Below, piece after piece: positions 41,160-54,655 of a stretch of DNA of 64,000 bases. Under the pieces are notes generated by a model. The model had not been told where the DNA came from, made no database searches, and saw only the letters and a list, made by a program, of their open reading frames with translations. The position numbers and the translations under genes are program-made. Each line of letters opens with the position of its first letter. The first letter of the stretch is position 1. The DNA comes from Flaccisagitta enflata (lineage: Eukaryota; Chaetognatha; Sagittoidea; Aphragmophora): NCBI GenBank assembly GCA_965153355.1, contig OZ231126.1, positions 77,004,001-77,068,000 on the forward strand, read 5' to 3'.

Positions 41160-41800
41160 CATTTCTCCATGTGTTTCACTTCTTCCGTTATCCTCTCCTG
41201 TATACAGCCTCTAGCCTAAACTAGGATCCTTTCGAGTCTTTCGCCGCCCTTTTACTCACACACATAACTTTTAGGCTTTTACTCACACACACAACTGATG
41301 GATATTTATATTACGCACCCGCCAACAAGAACCAACTCAAAATTGGGTTAGATTTTGCCTTAATGAGGGGCGGTCGCTGCGGCGGTGTCGCGGAAATCGT
41401 GGCGGCGGTGGCAGCGGCGGCGGCTGCGGTGGCTCGCGTTCTAGGATTTGGATTTATGACGATGACACACGAGACCTAGCTACTTCCATACCCGATCTAC
41501 TTTTGTAAAACGTCTACTTTCTCAAATGGCTTCCCTCACCCTCTCCCTTCCCCAACACCAAAACTCCCTTCACCTCACTCCTAAACGTCCATCCCCCCCC
41601 CCTTGCTTCCCCATACATATTATTGAACTCTTAGCCCTTAGCCCCTATTCCCCCTTCTACTCAATCCGTTTCCCTAGCAGGCGAGCACGTATTACAGTTT
41701 AATGCCCTATTTCTTAACTCATCCACAAGAGAAACAGAACGAGAAAGAAGAAAAAATAGACGGAAGAGAGAGAATGAGAATGCGATGTTTGTTCAGATAA

Positions 41801-41803
<3 letters not shown>

Positions 41804-41838
<35 letters not shown>
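41804..41838. repeat. (CAGA)n microsatellite
   Basis: About nine CAGA units. Confidence 0.95.
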
Positions 41839-41839
<1 letters not shown>

Positions 41840-42506
41840 CTATGGACAACAGACAGAAAGCTAAACAGACAGACGTCACATCATATGACTGATAAGTTAT
41901 AAGAAAATGTAGTTCTTTTGTAAAATGAGATTTAGCCTACTGCATTCGTCTTACTAGCTGTTTCTCCCATTTATCTTCATCATCCTCCTTCTTCTAATGC
42001 CCTTTTAATTTCTTTAGCTGGTTCACTTTTTCCTTTCACAGTTTTCCTCCTCCTCTTCCCCTTCTTCTGCAACTGCAAGACTTCTTCTTCATCTTCTTCT
42101 TTTTAATTGGGCGCATCGTCCTTGCAGCGTTGGTCATTAGTGTATTAATCACCCGCGCACCCGTTCTTCAGTTCCCTTTGGGACTCGGCTGCAATCTCAG
42201 AGTTCGTGAGATCGCTCATTTATTTTCCCTGCCGCCCCCCCCCCACCACCACCACCCTCTGTATCCTGACTCTTTTCCGTGCATGTAGCCCGTGCCCGTG
42301 TAGCCCGTGCATGATGATTAATTGTGACAGTTATGTTCTGCTCAAATTAATGGAATTTCTCCTAATAATGATCCTTCGTGTACTTGTAGTTCACTTTTAA
42401 TCATGATGGATTTTTACATTTCCTCCCTGTTCTTTAGCTTTCATATTTCTTCGACTTTCCAACCACTTTTTTCACCCATCCTCTTTCTCCCGCTCTTTCT
42501 CTTTTG

Positions 42507-43230
42507 GGCAGTGGCCCCGAAGAGGACAAAGTCCAGTAGAACACAGGGGGACTTTCGTTTGTCCATTTGTTTGTTTGTTCATTCATTCGTCCCCCCCGGC
42601 CCTCTTATCAGGCCCTTCAGGCCTCAAATCTGGCCTCTGAGACCTCTAATCTGGCCTCTCAGGCCTCAAATTCAGCCTCACAGGCTTCAAATCCAGCCTC
42701 ACAGGCTTTAAATCTGGCCTCTCAGACCTCAAATCTGGCCTCTCAGGCCTCAAATCCAACCTCTCAGGCCTCAAACCTGGCCTCTCAGGCCTCAAAGTAG
42801 GCATCTCAGGCCTCAAATCCAAATTCTCAGGCCTCAAACCTGGCCTCTCAGGCATCAAATTAGGCCTCTCAGGCCTCAAATCAGGTATCTAAGCCTCAAT
42901 TTATTGCTCTCAGTCCTCTGACCTTTCAAGCCTTAATCCAGCTCTCTCAAGCCTCAAGTCAGCCCTCTCAAGCTTCCGATTGGCATTCTCATGCCTTATA
43001 TCAGCCTTCTTAGACCGCAATTTAGGCTTTAGAGGGTCTTCAGTCAGCCCTCTATAGCAACTCATCCACTTCTTCAGGCAGGACAAACAAAAGTCCCCCT
43101 GTGTTCTACAGGACTTCGTCCCCTTTGGGGCCGCTGCCCTGCTTCCACTCACTCTAATTCACAATCACTCAAAGCAGGGCAACGGGTATCACTGACCACA
43201 TATTGCCTTTGGGCGACCTGTTTTTCTCTT
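42507..43230. mobile_element. Inverted-repeat element related to the nested element at 9795-11224
   Basis: Left GGGCAGTGGCCCCGAAGAGG and right CCTTTGGGGCCGCTGCCCTG are inverted. ACACAGGGGGACTTTCGTTT and AAAAGTCCCCCTGTGTTCTA also invert. The right end continues CAAAGCAGGGCAACGGG...GGGCGACCTGTTTTT, matching the right end at 11180-11230. The interior is a tandem of about 20-bp GGCCTCTCAGGCCTCAAATC words (42600-43010). Confidence 0.82.
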
Positions 43231-43300
43231 TTCCACCCTTCGGCAGTTCACGCGTCAGTCATTAACGTCTTAATCACTCCCACGCCCCCTGCCTCTTTTT

Positions 43301-43535
43301 GTTCTTCTTCTTCTTCTTCTTCTTCTTCTTCTTCTTCTTCTTCTTCTTCTTCTTCTTCTTCTTCTTCTTCTTCTTCTTCTTCTTCTTCTTCTTCTTCTTC
43401 TTCTTCTTCTTCTTCTTCTTCTTCTTCTTTTCTTTTCTTTTTTCTTCTTCTTTTTCTTCTTTTCTTCTTCTTCTTCTATCTTCTTCTTCTTTTCTCTTTC
43501 TCCTCTTTTTTTTTCTTCGTCTTTTTCTTCGTCCG
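43301..43535. repeat. (TTC)n homopyrimidine tract
   Basis: Pure TTC for about 130 bp, then degenerate TTC/TTTTC. Confidence 0.97.
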
Positions 43536-43549
43536 CTTGCTCTTTTTTT

Positions 43550-43741
43550 AGTCGCGTGCTACGCGACTCTACACCCCGCTTTGTCGGTCCGTCCGTCGGT
43601 CTGTCCGTTGGTCCGTCGGTCCGTCGGTCCGTCCGTCCGTCCGTCACACTTTACTTTTTCGGCGTTTATGGGGTTTTTGGCTATACCGCTCCTGCCCAAA
43701 TGCTCCACTGACCTCAAATATGGCCCCTGCCCACCCGCATG
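43550..43741 (-). mobile_element. Hairpin-ended dispersed element, GTCGCG subfamily
   Basis: TTTTTTAGTCGCGTGCTACG begins a 19-bp stem-loop (AGTCGCGT-GCT-ACGCGACT). Then come a CCGTCCGTCGGTCTGTCCGT core, CTTTTTCGGCGTTTATGGGG, CTGCCCAAATGCTCCACTGA and CCCCTGCCCACCCGCATGAC. It ends short of the ACACGGC block, so it is slightly truncated. Confidence 0.88.
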
Positions 43742-43837
43742 ACTTCGTCTTTTTCTTCGTCCGCTTGCTCTTTTTTTTCTACTTCTTCTACTTCTTCTTC
43801 TTACTCCCACCCCCCCCCTTTTACGTCTTCTTCCTCA

Positions 43838-43840
<3 letters not shown>

Positions 43841-43894
<54 letters not shown>
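43841..43894. repeat. (CT)n microsatellite
   Basis: Pure run of about 54 bp. Confidence 0.96.
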
Positions 43895-43898
<4 letters not shown>

Positions 43899-44365
43899 CT
43901 GAGAGAGTCTCAGGCTTTCGTTCATTTTAAACTTTGATAGAATCGTGACGGATCCTTAAGGCTTAAAGGCAATTTCATTGCCCTCATTTCACCCTATTTT
44001 TGGGGGCTAGACAAGTAAGAGAATGAAGCTGTATCATGATGCAGAATCAAGTTGCTGTCATCAACTCAGTGTTTTGACTTAACTGTTTTGTTTCAGTTTT
44101 CCACTTGCTGGCCGTACAATTTTTTTTGTTTTATGCTTAACGCCTGTCTCTTCAAACTGTTGACATTTTTTGCCTATTTCAATTGTATTCGACTCAGTAA
44201 TGTAGTTACGGGATAAGTGCATCGTTACAAAATCCAACTTGCTGTACAGAAACTTCTGATTTGAGCCAAATTGGCCAATTTGAGCCGATTTGGACTTAAC
44301 TTGTTGAAGTATTTCTTAACACCCAGAAAAAAGTCTCTTCCTTCATATTTCAGTTCAATTTTCTT

Positions 44366-44372
44366 TTTACTG

Positions 44373-44436
<64 letters not shown>

Positions 44437-44480
44437 TTATTCTGTCTTTCTTTTATTCTGTCTTTCTTTTTTTCTTTCTT
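44366..44480. repeat. (CTTT)n microsatellite
   Basis: Pure to about 44436, then degenerate. Confidence 0.95.
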
Positions 44481-45327
44481 ACTTCTTTCTTTCTTTGTTG
44501 CCACGAAGTAGCGCGTCTGCTTCTTTGCCTTCTTTGCCATCTTTGGCTAATTCGAATTTTGACAGATTTAGAGCAAAAGAAATATGTTAGCATCGTAAAC
44601 GGATAGGATCCTTCCCATGGGCAACCACCGAAGGAGGAGAGAGGACCTCTCCTTATATGGGCATAATTTCAGATTATTCCCATCAACGGGGACCATCTAT
44701 GACGTGAAAGTAACGTAATTGTTCCTATATCTGGCGTTACTCCAACGAGACCGAGTCAGCGAATGTTATGACGTTCGAAAAACTGAAATCCATTTCCATC
44801 TTTCTCCCCCCCCCCTCCGTTCAGAAATGTATCACAGATGGTTGATTAAAAAAAACCATCAAAAATCGAACAAAGGCAAGATCAGGGTCCTTTTTTTCTT
44901 CCTCGTCTCATGAAATCCTATTCTGATATGGAAATGGTTTCTTAATGGGAATCAAGTTGGGGTACATCAAGTTGGGGGTTAAGTTGGTTTGTTAAATGAA
45001 CGATCAGTTTGACCCCGTATTTTTCAGAAGCAAGATACAAGTATTTTTGAAAATGATGCTAAATAGCCCTTTAGTTATTTTTAAATGTCGTCATCTCTAT
45101 CAAACTTCTCGTCCCCGCGGTAGTCGAATTTCGTCTTAACTTTACAATAATTTTGAGATCTTTTTTGACAGAAAAAACTGTAATTGAAGTTACTCGGAAC
45201 GATTGAGAGTCGAACAAAATGTCAAATCAACCATCGGCAAAATTGAGCTTGCAGCTCAAGTGTCAATTGATCCAATGCTTTTGCGCAGTGTGCGTATTGT
45301 ACAGTTCTGTGGTGCAGAGAAGGAGTT

Positions 45328-45437
<110 letters not shown>

Positions 45438-46104
45438 AAAGTAGAAAACGCGTCATTGGCTGTCAAGTATTGCTCTTTAGTTGCCTCGAATAAAAACGAT
45501 TAAATGTCACAATTTGTACGTTTTGCTCTTCAAATTGAAAACAAGAAAAGAGAAAAGCCAAAAAGGTAAGAAAATAAGGACGACTTGTTTGCGGGGTTTA
45601 GATGTTATAATTTAGGGGGATATGATATTGTAACTTGAGGCCTGAGGGGGGATGAGATGGTTTCACTTAGGGGGATATGATGTTGTAACTGAGGGGTAAA
45701 GCGGATTTATTCGATGAAATCGTGAAGGCTCCATGATTTAGGTGTGACTGAACAATGGTTTGGAAAAAAGTCGAAGAATAACTTCGGCTTTTTGAGACCT
45801 GCGGAGAAATTCAGATTTCCCTTTTTCCCGTGAGTTTTTTGGGGAAGTTGATGCTTTTTTCGGGCCGAATGGGACTACGCATGAAATTAACAGCTAAGAA
45901 AGAGCTTAATCTCCTCTTTCAGATGACGCCAAGCAGAATTCTGTGCGATCAATAGTTTTGGAGCTATGATTTTTTGAATATTTTTTTATTTTTCCGCTTT
46001 TTTCTGTTTTCCCAAAAAACAAGGAATCAAGTTAGTTGAAGTCTGTTTGAACTTTAAAATGTCCTAGGTGATAATTGTTCATCCTGGCAACTCGGTCTCT
46101 CTCT

Positions 46105-46300
46105 CATTTCAACTCTGGACTCTATGAGAGGCTTTGTCTGTCAGTCCATCTATTAGTCTGTTGGTCCGTCTGTCCGTCCGAGTTGAAAAGTGGAAAAACA
46201 AGCGGTCTAGATGCTTGTGTGTGGGGGTTGGGGTGTGGATGGGAGTTGGATGCCTCTGTCCACCTGTCTGCAACGATATTGTAACCCTGTGTTACATGTA
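46105..46300 (-). mobile_element. Hairpin-ended dispersed element, GTTGCG subfamily (left end decayed)
   Basis: Retains ACTCTATGAGAGGCTTTGTC, a GTCCATCTATTAGTCTGTTG-like core, GTTGGATGCCTCTGTCCACC and CGATATTGTAACCCTGTGTT; the terminal stem is lost. Confidence 0.78.
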
Positions 46301-46312
46301 TTTCTTTGTTTC

Positions 46313-46315
<3 letters not shown>

Positions 46316-46375
<60 letters not shown>

Positions 46376-46376
46376 T

Positions 46377-46455
<79 letters not shown>
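46316..46455. repeat. Compound (TGTC)n-(TC)n microsatellite
   Basis: TGTC to about 46370, then TC with a TTT interruption. Confidence 0.97.
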
Positions 46456-46461
<6 letters not shown>

Positions 46462-46497
46462 CTCATTCACTCTCTTTTCCTCTCCCATTTTCTCGAG

Positions 46498-46543
46498 CAG
46501 CATTTACGACTTTTTTCCTACGGCGATTAGCCGCCCTTATTGG
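46498..46543. repeat. 46-bp dispersed repeat, copy 1
   Basis: Exact inverse of 63770-63815; includes CTACGGCGATTAGCCGCCCT. Similarity continues about 20 bases further with mismatches (TCTCGAGAAAATG side). Confidence 0.9.
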
Positions 46544-46749
46544 TACAATTTTGATCATTGTTGCCACTTTCTTTTTAAAACATTGGATAAAACTTTCATT
46601 GTCTAATTCCTTTTAAACTTTTCTTTGTCTGTTTGACTTCGCTGCTTTCACTGGCCTCTTTATGTATTCTATTCCTTTCTTTATTTGTTTCTTTCTCTTA
46701 TGACTTATTCTTTCAAATCTGTCTCTGCCTCTCTGTCTCTCTGTCTCTC

Positions 46750-46969
<220 letters not shown>

Positions 46970-47505
46970 CTTTTGGAGCTCGAATCAATTTCATACTTCA
47001 TAAATAATTAATTTTTTTCTTTCGCGTTCTTTTTTGAGCCCCACAGCATTTTTTCAGCTCAGCGAATGAAGAAAAGAAAAATGGGAAAAGTGGATAATTT
47101 GGTTCCATATATAAAAGGTTGAAAAGAGATGCGCCTGGCTTTTCATTTAATACATTCTAGCCTGTTCCAACCTTCTTCGGCTATGCGCTTATACAATAGT
47201 TTATTGTTGATGGTGTTTGAGTGAGAGATGACAGTGCGATGGTCTCAGTAATAGCTTATGTGCGGCGAAAATGTCGAAAGAAAAAAGTAAGGGCTACATA
47301 TAAGGCATTGTCAGACAGCGACATGACAGACAGACGGATGAAGGGTGACGAAAATATAGAAGTTTAGAAAGAGACAAACTGAAAGACATTGAAAAAAGAC
47401 AGTAAGAAGAAGCAAATGACTGCAAATAGGAAAAAGCAGAAATTTTCTTTTCTTCCTCTTCGTTTCACAATTTAAAAGGATGAAATGATGAAAACTCTAT
47501 TGGGA

Positions 47506-47630
<125 letters not shown>

Positions 47631-48052
47631 GGCGTACTTACCTTAACCTTTTCTCTCCTGTTTCCCCTCCGCTTGTGCTTCCTCTTTAGTGAGGTGCGCT
47701 GTTTCCGCTTATTCGCTTTTTATGGGTCCCTGACTGCAGTTTTCGATTTTTTTCTTTTATTATCTTCTTCCATGATAATGATGATATTCGTCTCGACGAA
47801 AAGAGGACAAACACCGAAATGAGTTTCTTCTTGATTCTTTGATACTTCCCCCGAATTTGTTTTATAACGCGGGAGAAAGGGGCAAACAAATGCAAAAAAG
47901 CCATTTACTGCATGTAGTGCTCACACTTATTTGTCTATCATTCTTCCTGCTCGAAAATTTCCACCATTATCTTGACCATTCAATTTCTATTTGTTTAAAA
48001 GACATAATTTCAAATATTCAGCCACATCTCCTCAACATCCTTTTCTTCCTTA

Positions 48053-48645
48053 ACAGGGTGTCCATTAAATTTGGCAAAAACATAATTGCACATAAACCAT
48101 ACTTCTAGGCAATCCAGTAAGCTAACATATGGTAGATATCATCTCAATAAGTTCTTTTAGATGTTAGAATGCACTGTCTTTCCCCTGGTTTGAAAGGAAA
48201 GGAATCATGCCTGGGACAAACTTTCTAATTTTGTAGGATTTTTACCAATAAAACAAGGCAGAGAATAGCAAGTTTTTAGCTATCTTTGACATCAAATTTA
48301 GTATCCAAAATTGGACAATATGTAGGTGGGCATACAATATTGAAACAGGACAGTCTATCTTAATAAAAATCAGCTCAAGGCATTGAAGAAAGTCTGCTTG
48401 AATGATCTAATATCAACCATCAACTTTTATCTGTCTATTAAAACCAATTTTTTCTAGACCACCTCAACTGAACCTCTTCTTCATTGTACTCATCTTTCCT
48501 AGTAGATTTTTGCTACCTGTTGGATGATAAGTATTCACAAATAACCAACCTTCATGTTTAACATGCGATTTTATTGAAAAGATCAGTTCAAAATAGTTTT
48601 TGAATGTCCTTTTTAAAATTTTGCCAAATTTATTGGACACCCTGT
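48053..48645. mobile_element. MITE-like element, 593 bp, TA-flanked
   Basis: Ends ACAGGGTGTCCATTAAATTT and its near-inverse AAATTTATTGGACACCCTGT (about 26 of 27 bases paired through TTTGGCAAAA). TA lies at 48051-48052 and 48646-48647. No transposase frame. Fits a Tc1/mariner-type non-autonomous element. Confidence 0.85.
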
Positions 48646-49068
48646 TACTAGTCCTTTTGTATTCAAAATGCAAAAAATATGTAGATTTGGTTCGATTCAA
48701 CATTACCTCCTTGTATTTAACCGGCGCATATCCAGATTCTAGAGTGAGATGTAAGGCAAAAATCAGGGTAAAGTTGTAAAGTTATTATACTATTAACATC
48801 CGGACTATCACACGAACAATGAACACTCGTCGCTTATGTTCCAACAAAATCCGACAAACGCACAAACGAAGTTCGCAGCTGAACCTATAGTATACATCGT
48901 ACAATGTATGGGAAACTTTTGTGGTCGTAGTACACACAGTATTGTTCCTCCATGAGAATTCCATCGTAAGCAAAGCATTCTTTCGACTAACCGCGAACAC
49001 AAAACATCGCAATGTTGTATATAGCAAATCTATGATCAAGAGCACCTCATTGTTTGTTTTGTTTGCTG

Positions 49069-49069
<1 letters not shown>

Positions 49070-49121
<52 letters not shown>
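49070..49121. repeat. (CT)n microsatellite
   Basis: Pure run of about 52 bp. Confidence 0.96.
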
Positions 49122-49126
<5 letters not shown>

Positions 49127-49237
49127 TCTCATTCTCATTCTTTGTCAACATAAGTTGGTAAACAGTGGGTCAGGTATCGAACAGCTTTCAGGTATATTCA
49201 GAATTTCCGAGACAACAGAAAGGGAATTAAATTAACG

Positions 49238-49242
49238 ATGAA

Positions 49243-49301
<59 letters not shown>

Positions 49302-49435
49302 CGAAGATGAATATGATGATGACGAAGACGATATTGAGGAGGAATTTGATGATGAGCATGAATATGATGATGATGATAATGATGATGATGATGATGATGA
49401 TGTTGATGATGATGATGATGATGATGAGGATGATA

Positions 49436-49512
<77 letters not shown>

Positions 49513-49531
49513 AATGATGATGATGATGATG
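49238..49531. repeat. (GAT)n microsatellite, interrupted
   Basis: About 290 bp, with AAGATGAATATGATGATGAC-type interruptions in the first half. Confidence 0.95.
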
Positions 49532-49659
49532 CGCACAACTCTCTGTGACAATAGAAAGTAAGCCTGCAATCTCCCACGGCTTACATAATTTGCAATATTA
49601 ATCAAGAAATGGAGCGAATAATGGAAGAGATATAAAAGATTAAGAATGAACAAGCCATG

Positions 49660-49680
49660 AAAGAAAGAAAGGAAGAAGGA

Positions 49681-49760
<80 letters not shown>

Positions 49761-49808
49761 AAAAAAAAAAAGAAAGAAAGAAAGAAAGAAAGAAAGAAAA
49801 AAGAAAAA

Positions 49809-49884
<76 letters not shown>

Positions 49885-49996
49885 GAGAATGAGAAAAGGA
49901 GAAAAGGAGAGAAGGAGAGAAGGAGAGAAGGAGAGAAAGAGAGAAAGAGAGAAAGAGAGAAAGAAAGAAAGAAAGATAGAAAGAAAGATAGATAAG
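49660..49996. repeat. (GAAA)n homopurine tract
   Basis: GAAA to about 49885, then GAGAAGGA and GAGAAA variants; about 335 bp almost all purine on the + strand. Confidence 0.96.
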
Positions 49997-51199
49997 GAAA
50001 GGAGGAGAGACGGAGCACAAAAGAAGGCAGAGTAAAATGTCGTCATTCTTTAACAAATATTGATTTCTTTTTAATTCTTTTTGTTTGTCATTGACTTAGT
50101 TTTTGAAACCTTTTTCGTTACACCTCCCCGAAGCTCCGTCTTCTCCTGTACTCCTTCTCCTTCAATTCTTCTCTCTCCGATCCCTTCTTCCTTTCTAAAG
50201 TGTTTTTTTTTTACATTTCTCGGGATTTTTTTTGCTATGTAATTCACCTTTTTTTTCTTTTGTGAAATCAAGCATCATTTTTTCATCATAAAATCTTTTT
50301 TCAAAACCCACTTAGCAAGATTGGCACAAGATATGTTTTAATTAACGATCAATGCGTGCATTTTATGCCATGATGGTTTTAGCGCCGTTTGATTGAGGAT
50401 TGATTTCAAGCAGTCATAATGTTTTTATCTGTCAACTTGTCATTTGCAGTTGTCTATCCGTCTTCGTTTTTGTTAAAATTGCATCCATATCTGTATGTCG
50501 GCCTTTAATTCCATTTTTCTGTTTTTCTCTCCTTCCTGCTTTCTTTCTTTCTCTCTCTCTCTCTCTTTACCTCAATCTTATCAGACAAGAGGGGTTTTTT
50601 GTTGCGGTATTTTTTTGTCGACAATTTTTTTCTCTTGCTGGTTCGAATTTGAGTTTTTCTACGTTTTTTGATCATTCTTTCTCTCTAATTTTGTCTACCG
50701 GCAAAATTCGTCAATCGGCACCTACTAAGACCGGGCTCCCAATTGCCATTGCCGCCGCTCATTTGCCGATCTCTCTCTCTTTCTATTTCTCTCTTTTTTT
50801 CCTCTTCAAATTCTTTTTCTCGAGATAATCCGCGATTTTTGATATCAAAGGAACAATTTTCTTCATCAGATCCCAAACGTCTTCTAACATGGCCATGCTA
50901 ACAGGATTAAAAACCAGAAAAGGGATGGAACACCCCAATTTGGCGACAAAACGACAAAAAAAATCAGATTTTCTCTAAAAAATCTCTTCTGACATCTTTT
51001 TTATGAAAAAAAAAAAGAGATAATGATACCATTTGATTTTTTTTTCACTAAGATTTTTGTTCCTTTTGTTTCTTGATTTGCGAATTTTTGTTTCTTCTTG
51101 GGCTCTTTTCTGATGTTCAACTTTTTAAACGCGATGTTGGGCCTTTTTTGTCCTTACAATTAATACAATCCATTTTTCAAGTCTCCAATATTTTTCACT

Positions 51200-51435
51200 T
51201 TTTGGTTGCGGACATGCAACTCTATAAGAGGATTGGTCTGTCCATTGGTCCGTCTGTTGGTCCATTGGTCCATCCGTTGGTCTGTCGGTCCGTGGTCAAA
51301 AAGTGGAAAACGAGTGTTATAGACACTTTTTTGTTGATGTCTTTGTGTGGGGTTGGGGGTTGGGGTATGGATGGGGGTTGCATGCCCCTGCCCACCCATC
51401 CGCAACGATATTGTGACCCTGCGTCACTTGTTTTT
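51200..51435 (-). mobile_element. Hairpin-ended dispersed element, GTTGCG subfamily
   Basis: Minus-strand reading: AACAAGTGACGCAGGGTCAC, GGGTGGGCAGGGGCATGCAA, CCCCATCCATACCCCAACCC, a GGACCGACAGACCAACGG core and AGTTGCATGTCCGCAACC. One stem base pair is lost. Confidence 0.88.
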
Positions 51436-51906
51436 TATCGTGTCTGTCTCATACTGGCTATTTTTTTCTCTTGGTTTTTTTTTTTAATGCTATCAAGGGG
51501 GTGGAAATTTAAAAGTGTCGCCATCTCGAAGTCTGCCTCGGCGTCGCATTTGTCACGCTGTAATGCCTTTAAAATGCCTTCAAAATGCGCCAAAAGTGGA
51601 AGCCTTAAAAAAAGGACGAAAACTCGAAAATCCTTCAAAATAAATTGAGGGAAAAGATTGTCTTTTAAAACAAAGAATGAAAAAAAAACGGAAGATATCA
51701 TCAAAAAAAGTGACCGATTTTTAAGAAGAGAGAATAAAAGGAACTGTAATACAGTTTAAGAATGTTTTGACACCCGAAACTTTGCCCGAGGGAAACTAAA
51801 GAATTGTTCTTCATAATCTACATATCATACTCTGTATACTGTTAGTAACTTGACTATCAACGTGGTCTACTAACTTTTTTTTCAAAATTGATTAAGCAAA
51901 AGGAGT

Positions 51907-51921
51907 TTCTGTCTGTCTGTC

Positions 51922-52016
<95 letters not shown>
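51907..52016. repeat. Compound (TGTC)n-(TC)n microsatellite
   Basis: TGTC to about 51955, then TC to 52016. Confidence 0.97.
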
Positions 52017-52019
<3 letters not shown>

Positions 52020-52281
52020 TTTCAATTTCTTTTCCTCTTATGCGCGTTTTTGATTCTTTTTTTCTTTTTATAAATTTCCTAAAGTGTTGTGAAGATGAAG
52101 GAGGTCCCAATTTTCTTTGACTTCGGCCCTTCATGTCAGAACTTACACGAGTGATCGAGAAAAAACAATTTGTCTAATGAACTTGCCACCTCTTCCTCCT
52201 CTGCCTCCCCCTCCTCTTCTTCCATTTCCCTTTATTTTCTTCCCCGTTTTCATTGTCATTCTCTTCCCTCTCCCTTATAAG

Positions 52282-52372
<91 letters not shown>

Positions 52373-52373
52373 A
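52282..52373. repeat. (ATC)n microsatellite
   Basis: Pure run of about 90 bp. Confidence 0.96.
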
Positions 52374-52656
52374 ATTGTAAAGTTGATAAAACTAGAAAAC
52401 AGCTGATAAGACGGCGCTGAAAGTATAAATGGTGCAAAACATAGATACAGGAAATTTGAGATATTAGGTTCTGTTTTCCAAGAAGTATTCTAAGATAAAC
52501 AACCCCTATTGTATCCCTCTTGATGAAATTCCTGTATTTTTGTTCTTCCGCCATCTGAAATTTTTGCGCAACTGCAAATTTGTCCTCATCACAAGAAAAT
52601 TTTCGTTTCGCTCATCCTCCTCCGCCTCCTCCTCCTCCTCTTTATCATTTTACTCG

Positions 52657-52658
<2 letters not shown>

Positions 52659-52706
<48 letters not shown>
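52659..52706. repeat. (CT)n microsatellite
   Basis: Pure run of about 47 bp. A degenerate GAC/GAT patch follows at 52940-53055. Confidence 0.95.
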
Positions 52707-52709
<3 letters not shown>

Positions 52710-53415
52710 ATTCAATTGATTCAGCGAATGTGATCATTAGAAATTACCTTTATTCAATTTTTCAGTTCCTCTTTTTTGGAATTAGAACATAATCGTTCCA
52801 CTGCTGCCTTTTTTGATAAAGAAAGAGAAAAAAATCAATCGTCTGAGATACACACAACAAAATAAGATGTAATTCTTTTGCAAAACAACTTTAACCGTTC
52901 AACCGACAGACGAACAGACAGACTGGCGCATTTAGAACTACGATAACAACGATGATGACAACGACGATGACAACGATAATGACAATGACAAAGACGACGA
53001 TGATGACAACGACGATGACGACGATGATGATGACAACGATGACGACGATGATGATATGAAATCAAGTGCGAAAATTTGCGCAAACGGGAAAAGTCACGTC
53101 AAAGGATTTGATATTTCCAATGCAATAAACGAAGGAGAGACAACAATCATCCCGTTGCAATAAAGATTTGAGACAACAATTGTTACTTTTAATAAAGGAA
53201 AAGAGACAACAATCAGCGCCGTCGATAACAACGAAACAACAATAAAAACAACGACAACAGCATCCAGTCTTAATAAAGGGAATGATGGAGTAAGCACTAA
53301 CGACGCTGACGGTCACTTCCATCCTCAAGGAGTAAGGTGTTTCAGTTTCTATGCACACAAGTTCTCTATAATTGATTGATATTCATTTAGTTATACTTAT
53401 ATATATTCTTAGATA

Positions 53416-54025
53416 CTACCTAGGAAATAAGTCTTCGTTCACCTGTAAGTAGTAATAAATACATTTCTAGTAATGATAAGTAGAAAAAATTGGTGAGATT
53501 CAGAAAAGGCTTAAAAAGTAAATTTGGCACCAATCCCATGTTTGTGGCTCAAAGCGTTTAGAAATGAGAGCGATTTTCAGATGACTACTCTTTTTTAAAA
53601 ATGCAGAAAAATCAGAGATGAATCTGTTTTGGAATGGGCATTTATAAACATACCAGCCATAATATTGTTTTAGTTGATTTAGTTAATCATTATGGAATTT
53701 TTTATCAACCCTCATATGAATTTCCCATTGAGTCCCCATTTCATAATAGTTGAAAAAATGTTGCCTAAACTAAGCCTCAAAAACACGAGGAATTAGTGGC
53801 ATCAGCTGACTGGCTGAAAAATATTTGCACTAAAATCTGCAGTGACATATCTAGGCATGACTCATTTTAGGACTGATAAAACCGTCTCTAAGCCACATAG
53901 AAGCAGTCAAAGCCTAGGCGGGACATCAAATGAGGTACTGAAAAGAATAAAGCCCTGACCCACTTGATATTTATTCAGTAAATGAACATCCTCATCAAGT
54001 GAACGAAGACTTTTTTCCTAGGTAG
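53416..54025. mobile_element. MITE-like element, 610 bp, TA-flanked
   Basis: Left CTACCTAGGAAATAAGTCTT pairs with right AAGACTTTTTTCCTAGGTAG (one-base length difference), continuing CGTTCAC/GTGAACG. TA lies at 53414-53415 and 54026-54027. No open frame of note. Confidence 0.83.
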
Positions 54026-54324
54026 TATATAAAAGAGTCTGTATGATAATCTGTCTGTTTATCAGTTGATCTACCGCTCTGTATGTTAGTTTGTATATTG
54101 GTGCGTTTTATCAAATATCGTGTAAATGACACACTGAATTGTGTTTTGTTTTTATAAAAAAAAACAACTTTTTATTGAATGGAAAATATGAAATAGTGTA
54201 GTCGGTTCAAATTACAACACAAGTTTCTGAAGAAATTCACATTATTCATCTTTCGCTTATCAATACTAAAAAAAAGATTACTGTACCCCTGATGATGAAA
54301 TCCACCATTATGGACATGCCAAAC

Positions 54325-54440
<116 letters not shown>

Positions 54441-54655
54441 ATATAAGAATAAGTATTGTAGGCAAACACGCGCGCGGAAAAGTGAAAAGTGTTTCGGGGA
54501 AATGAGAATTGAGCGCCGCTTTTTGTGCAAATTCAATCAGAGGAGGAAGAGCTGGGGAGGAGGAGCAGGAAGTGCCGAGGGAGAGGTGAGATGCGGAAGA
54601 GAGGAAGATAAACAGTGCCGTTCCAAATTCAAGTCTCTGCCGACAATGTCACCCA

